DNA from: Nocardia sp. NBC_00508
GTDB taxonomy: Bacteria; Actinomycetota; Actinomycetes; Mycobacteriales; Mycobacteriaceae
DNA length: 64,000 bases
Assembly: GCF_036346875.1 (NCBI RefSeq)
Contig: NZ_CP107852.1
Coordinates: forward strand, 2,914,001-2,978,000
Reading direction: 5' to 3'
The translations under genes and the position numbers were made by a program. Every line of letters starts with the position of its first letter. Within the stretch, counting starts at the first letter, position 1. The notes under the pieces are model-generated. The model was given only the letters and a program-made list of their open reading frames with translations, was not told the origin of the DNA and made no database searches. Below are positions 60,219-64,000 of this stretch, in pieces.

Positions 60219-61625
60219 ATGGCCAAGACTTACGTTGGGGCGCGGCTGCGTCAGCTGCGGACCGAACGCGGGCTGAGCCAGGTCTCGCTGGCGCAGCAGC
60301 TGGAGATCTCGGCGAGCTACCTCAACCAGATCGAACACGACGTGCGCCCGCTGACCGTACCGGTCCTGCTGAAGATCAGCGACGTGTTCGGCGTCGACGC
60401 GACCTTCTTCGCCGCCCAGGACGACACCCGGCTCATCGCCGAGTTGCAAGAGGTGGTCATGGACCAGGAGCTGGGTATCGGGGCCGACGCCCAGGAGATC
60501 GCGGACATCGTCTCGGCGCATCCGAGCATGGCCCGCGCGCTGGTCAACATGCACAACCGCTACCGCAACACCTCCGCGCAGCTGGCTGCCGCGACCGAGG
60601 ACCGGTTCGCCGACGGCGCGGGCAGCGCGGCCATCAGCAAGCCGCATGAAGAAGTGCGCGATTACTTCTATCAGCGCCAGAACTACATCCACGAGTTGGA
60701 CACGGCCGCCGAGGACCTCACCGCCCGCATCCGTTTCCACGGCGGCGACGTGAACAGCGAGGTCGCCAGGATGCTGCGCGCGCACGACGTGCGGATCATC
60801 GAACGCATCGACCTCGGCGAGGGCGTGCTGCACCGCTACGACCCGGAGACCAGGAACCTGGAGATCGCACCCCATCTGTCCGGCGGGCAGCGCACCTTCA
60901 AGCTGGCCGCCGAACTGGCCTACTTCGAATGCGGCGAACTGCTGGAAAAACTGGTCGAGGAGGGCAATTTCGCCTCCGAAGACGCCCGCACGCTGGCCAT
61001 GCTGGGCCTGGCCAACTACTTCGCCGCAGCTACGGTGCTGCCGTACACACACTTCCACGAGGTCGCCGAGGATTTCCGCTACGACATCGAGCGGCTCTCG
61101 GCGTTCTTCACCCAGAGCTACGAGACCATCTGTCACCGGCTCTCTACGCTGCAACGACCGTCGCTGCGCGGCGTCCCGTTCTCGTTCGTCCGGGTCGACC
61201 GGGCGGGCAATATGTCCAAGCGCCAGTCCGCCACCGGTTTCCACTTCTCCTCCAGCGGCGGGACGTGTCCGCTGTGGAATGTCTACGAGACCTTCGCCTA
61301 CCCCGGCAAGATCATGACGCAGATCGCCCAGATGCCCGACGGCCGCAAGTACCTGTGGGTGGCCCGTACGGTGGAGCGCCGTGCCACCCGCTACGGTCAG
61401 CCGAGCAAGACCTTCGCCATCGGCCTCGGCTGCGAACTGCGCCACGCCGGCCGCGTGATCTACGCCGACGGCATAGATCTCGACGAAGTGCAGCCGACGC
61501 CGATCGGCGCGGGCTGCCGGGTCTGCGAGCGCGCCAACTGCCCGCAGCGCGCGTTCCCGCCCCTTGGCAAGGTGCTCGACATCAGTGAACACCGCAGTTC
61601 GGTTTCGCCATACGTGTTGAAGTAG
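60219..61625 (+). CDS. RamB-like (short-chain fatty-acyl) transcriptional regulator
   Basis: A 468-residue regulator of the ScfR/RamB family. It has an XRE helix-turn-helix (LSQVSLAQQLEISASYLNQI, residues 19-38), an IrrE-like middle domain and a C-terminal DUF2083 with cysteines in CRVCERANCPQRAFPPL. RamB controls acetate metabolism and the glyoxylate cycle and represses icl1 in mycobacteria, where it lies near that gene; here it is 44 kb away. It is divergent from ligB. Confidence 0.9.
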   Translation: MAKTYVGARLRQLRTERGLSQVSLAQQLEISASYLNQIEHDVRPLTVPVLLKISDVFGVDATFFAAQDDTRLIAELQEVVMDQELGIGADAQEIADIVSAHPSMARALVNMHNRYRNTSAQLAAATEDRFADGAGSAAISKPHEEVRDYFYQRQNYIHELDTAAEDLTARIRFHGGDVNSEVARMLRAHDVRIIERIDLGEGVLHRYDPETRNLEIAPHLSGGQRTFKLAAELAYFECGELLEKLVEEGNFASEDARTLAMLGLANYFAAATVLPYTHFHEVAEDFRYDIERLSAFFTQSYETICHRLSTLQRPSLRGVPFSFVRVDRAGNMSKRQSATGFHFSSSGGTCPLWNVYETFAYPGKIMTQIAQMPDGRKYLWVARTVERRATRYGQPSKTFAIGLGCELRHAGRVIYADGIDLDEVQPTPIGAGCRVCERANCPQRAFPPLGKVLDISEHRSSVSPYVLK

Positions 61626-61698
61626 TCGCACCGCCACCGCTCGATCGCGAGTCCCCGAACGCGAAGGTTGTCGTCATGGCGCGAGAAGAGAATTCGCG

Positions 61699-62924
61699 CT
61701 ACCTCGATGCAGGCTGCACCGCCCGCGGGACACGCAGGCCGACCATCGTCAGACCGAGGGCGGCGACGAGCAGCAGCGCCAAGATCCCGGCGAGCACCAC
61801 GAAGCCGTGCGGCGCGGCAGCCGCGGCGACGAGCGGGCCGATGGTGGCGCCTACGTAGAAACTGAACATCGCGACCGACATTGCGGCGGCGCGGGATTCG
61901 CCGCCCAGTTCGCCCGCGCTCTGCAATGCCGCTGGAGCGGTGATGCCGACGCCGCCGACCAGGATGGCGAGCAGGACGGTCAGCACGGCGGGATGCGTTC
62001 CCTCGAAGGCCGCCCCCACTATCGCGGCCGCGGACAGCAGCACGCCGAGCAGGATCTGACCATGTTTGGACAGCCGGGCCAGCGGTACCGCGACGAACGG
62101 CAGCGCGATCATCACCGGCAGCGCGCCCGCGCGCAGCGCGAGCAGTTCGGCCGAGTTATCGACCACGCCGGTCAATTCGATGCGGTGTAGACCCCGACCA
62201 TCACGGCCATGCTCAGCGCACCCGCGGCCAGGAGCGGCAGCAGCGGACGGATCCGCAGCACCGCGGGAATCGCGGCGTAGCTGTGCCGCAGCGGCCGGCC
62301 CCGCCCAGCTGGCACGTCGGGCAGCAGCATGGTGCGCAATACCAGCGCCAGTACGGCGAAAACAATTGCGGATGCGATGAATACGGTGCGCCAGGGGAAT
62401 GCGCCGACCATCGCCTGCGACACGATCTGCGCGATCACCGTCGCCGCGAGGAACGCCGTGGATACCGACATGATGGCAACCGCGCGGTGCGCGGGGGCGA
62501 GGCGAGTAGCCACGTAGGCCATGATCGCGGGCGGCATCGAGCCGACCGCAAGGCCCTGGACGACCCGCAGGCCGACGGCCAGCGGCGCGTTGGCCGCCAG
62601 CCCGGTCAACAGGGTTACCGCCGCGGCGACCAGCATCCCGGTGACCAGCACCCGGCGGTGACCATAGCGGTCGGACAGCGGACCGAAGAGGACGAAGCCG
62701 CCCGCGTATCCGAAGGCGAACGCGCTGATGATCCAGGTCATCACGGCCGAGCCGACGCCCCAGTCGGCTTGCATCGCGGTGAAAAGCGGTATCGGGACAT
62801 ACATCTGGCCGGTGGCCAGCAGGGCGGACAGGACGAAGAAGGGCAGGGTGCGTCCGGTGTGGGCACGCGACGACAGACCGCGGGTCGGCGTCCCGGCCAC
62901 GGGCTGGAGGGTGGGCATTGCCAT
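61699..62924 (-). pseudogene. MFS multidrug-type transporter, frameshifted
   Basis: The N-terminal part (from ATG 62924) holds about eight helices with the motif-A loop GPLSDRYGHRRVLVTGM and ends at a stop near 62172 after VMVGVYTA. The remaining helices (IELTGVVDNSAELLALRAG to the C-terminus) continue in another frame. One missing base near 62180 explains this. It may be a true pseudogene or a sequence error. A TetR gene is divergent, as usual for regulated exporters. Confidence 0.85.
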
Positions 62925-62957
62925 GCGTCGAAGGTAGGTCCGCCACGCGTTTCTGTC

Positions 62958-62973
62958 AACCAAATAGTTGGTT
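62958..62973. promoter_or_regulatory. AACCAA-N4-TTGGTT operator
   Basis: A perfect palindrome between the divergent MFS and TetR genes, AT-rich against the background. It is a likely TetR binding site controlling both genes. Confidence 0.7.
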
Positions 62974-62997
62974 TAACAGACTGGTAGAGTGTTTCCC

Positions 62998-63840
62998 ATG
63001 ACGGCCACGATGAAACGCAGTGACGCGACCAGGCAGGCTCTGTTGCGCGCCGCTCGCGACGAATTCGCGCAGTACGGGCTGGCCGGTGCCAGGGTCGACC
63101 GCATCGCGGAGGCGGCGGGCGTCAACAAGGAACGCATCTACGGGCTGTTCGGCAGCAAGGACAAGCTGTTCGACGTCATCCTGATCGAGACCCTGCGCGA
63201 GTTCATCACCGTGGTCGAACCGCTGGCCGACACCGAACCCGGCGTGTATGTCGGCAAGCTGTTCGATTACCACAGGAATAATCCCCAACTGTTGCGGCTG
63301 ATGCTGTGGGAGGCGCTGCACCGCGGCGCGGACGCGCACGACATCGATGGCTGGCGCGCCCAGCACTACGTACGCAAATCAGACCGCGCCCAAGAGCAAT
63401 TCGACGTGGACTCCACCGACGCGGGCCGCCTGCTGCTCGCGTTGTGCGGCCTGGCCAACTGGTCGCTCGCGGTGCCGCAGACCACCAGGCTGCTGCTGGG
63501 CGAGACCGCGGAGGACACCGACGCCACCCGGCAATTCCTGATGGAGTTCGCCAGGGCCGCGATGCGGCGCGAGTCGGCCGTCGGCGAGTACGAGGCGCGC
63601 CTTCCGGAAGTCGAGCTGGTCAAAGACTTGACCACCGATAAAGGGCAGTCCGATGTGGACCGGGCCGCCGCTCGCCTCCGTGAGGCCCAATCAGCGGCCG
63701 AAGCCGCGCGCGACGAACTCGCCACCGCCCTGCGCGCGGCCCACGCCGCAGGCGCGAGCGCCAATCAGCTGGCCAGGCAGGTCTCCGGCACCCTCTCGCG
63801 CCCGGTCGTACTCAAACTGCTGGCCGATCCCGGCGCCTGA
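62998..63840 (+). CDS. TetR/AcrR family regulator with long helical C-terminus
   Basis: A 280-residue regulator. The helix-turn-helix is VDRIAEAAGVNKERIYGLF (about residues 34-52). The last 60 residues (DVDRAAARLREAQSAAEAARDE, shown in part as AARLREAQSAAEAARDE, then ANQLARQVSGTLSRP) form a coiled coil plus a helix-turn-helix-like tail that is longer than usual for TetR proteins. The start could be GTG 62989. Confidence 0.87.
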   Translation: MTATMKRSDATRQALLRAARDEFAQYGLAGARVDRIAEAAGVNKERIYGLFGSKDKLFDVILIETLREFITVVEPLADTEPGVYVGKLFDYHRNNPQLLRLMLWEALHRGADAHDIDGWRAQHYVRKSDRAQEQFDVDSTDAGRLLLALCGLANWSLAVPQTTRLLLGETAEDTDATRQFLMEFARAAMRRESAVGEYEARLPEVELVKDLTTDKGQSDVDRAAARLREAQSAAEAARDELATALRAAHAAGASANQLARQVSGTLSRPVVLKLLADPGA

Positions 63841-64000
63841 CGGCATGGCACCAGCCCCGACCGCTGGCGGACGACCCCCCGTGTCGCTGCGGGATTAGGC
63901 CCGGGTAGCTCAGCGGGGAGGCAGCACAGCACTTTCACCACGACGAAGCTGCCGCGCGCGAACAGCCACCGACCTCGACCGTCGGCTCGCGGCGCGACGG
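63841..64000. other. Right edge, no gene seen
   Basis: A 160-base stretch with no supported gene. It contains a tRNA-like beginning near 63898 (CCCGGGTAGCTCAGCGGGGA) but not a full cloverleaf. Confidence 0.4.

Noticed and set aside
63897..63960. tRNA-like start (CCCGGGTAGCTCAGCGGGGA) near the right edge
   Set aside because: No D-stem partner, anticodon arm or T-arm with GTTCGA follows in the right spacing, so no cloverleaf can be drawn; at most a decayed fragment.
1..64000. CRISPR arrays or cas genes
   Set aside because: The repeats seen (69 bp, 93 bp, 44 bp) are contiguous or gene-flanking and lack regular unique spacers; no cas gene is present.
1..64000. Biosynthetic megasynthase cluster
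   Set aside because: No ketosynthase, adenylation or carrier-protein motifs were seen; the window holds catabolic, regulatory and accessory genes.

Overview
The window is high-GC DNA from a mycolic-acid actinomycete, most likely Nocardia. The evidence is the isocitrate lyase/3-hydroxybutyryl-CoA dehydrogenase pair known from mycobacteria, an actinobacterial LigB-type DNA ligase, a DsbA/VKOR redox pair, several Scr1-type DUF5753/DUF397 regulator pairs and frequent ATGA/GTGA gene overlaps. The genus is an inference from gene content, not proven.

Layout. 0-10.4 kb: carboxylesterase with a divergent TetR gene and two palindromic operators, DsbA-like/VKOR pair, membrane-anchored trypsin-like protease with PDZ domain, zinc alcohol dehydrogenase, AI-2E-type permease, TPR protein, and a VOC-TetR pair. 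10.5-16.2 kb: 69-bp tandem repeats, a full-length MetE homologue that has lost zinc ligands, fadB2 and aceA, with two copies of a large covarying palindrome. 16.2-22.3 kb: accessory region with small hypothetical genes, a DUF5753/DUF397 locus whose second DUF397 gene is split by an intact IS630-type element, two lower-GC orphan genes and cold-shock-like genes. 22.3-26 kb: CPBP protease, GAF regulator and two DUF4254 genes.

26-42.5 kb: a purine (ureide) degradation cluster. It covers xanthine to urate (molybdenum hydroxylase plus FAD subunit, XdhC and a MobA-like enzyme), urate to allantoin (uricase, HIU hydrolase, OHCU decarboxylase), then allantoinase, allantoicase and a DUF6986 aldolase-like protein, with an amidohydrolase that probably feeds in (oxo)guanine. 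An NMT1/SsuA-type ABC importer follows. 42.9-53.7 kb: a probable N-acetylgalactosamine/galactosamine catabolic cluster on two divergent arms: ABC importer plus TetR and DeoR regulators, and SIS isomerase/deaminase, ROK kinase, deacetylase, PfkB-type sugar-phosphate kinase and class II aldolase.

53.7-64 kb: a PD-(D/E)XK-like gene between 44-bp direct repeats, another DUF397/DUF5753 pair divergent from a third DUF4254 gene, a secretory lipase, LigB, a RamB-like regulator (whose expected target, aceA, is in this window), and a frameshifted MFS exporter with its TetR regulator.

The most unusual signals are: (i) the MetE homologue with three of four zinc ligands replaced; (ii) two independent cases where the 5' end of a gene is duplicated just upstream as a short ORF, joined to its neighbours by overlapping stop/start codons (before the xanthine dehydrogenase gene and before nagA); (iii) two covarying 139-bp palindromes around fadB2; and (iv) an IS630 insertion whose removal exactly restores a DUF397 gene.
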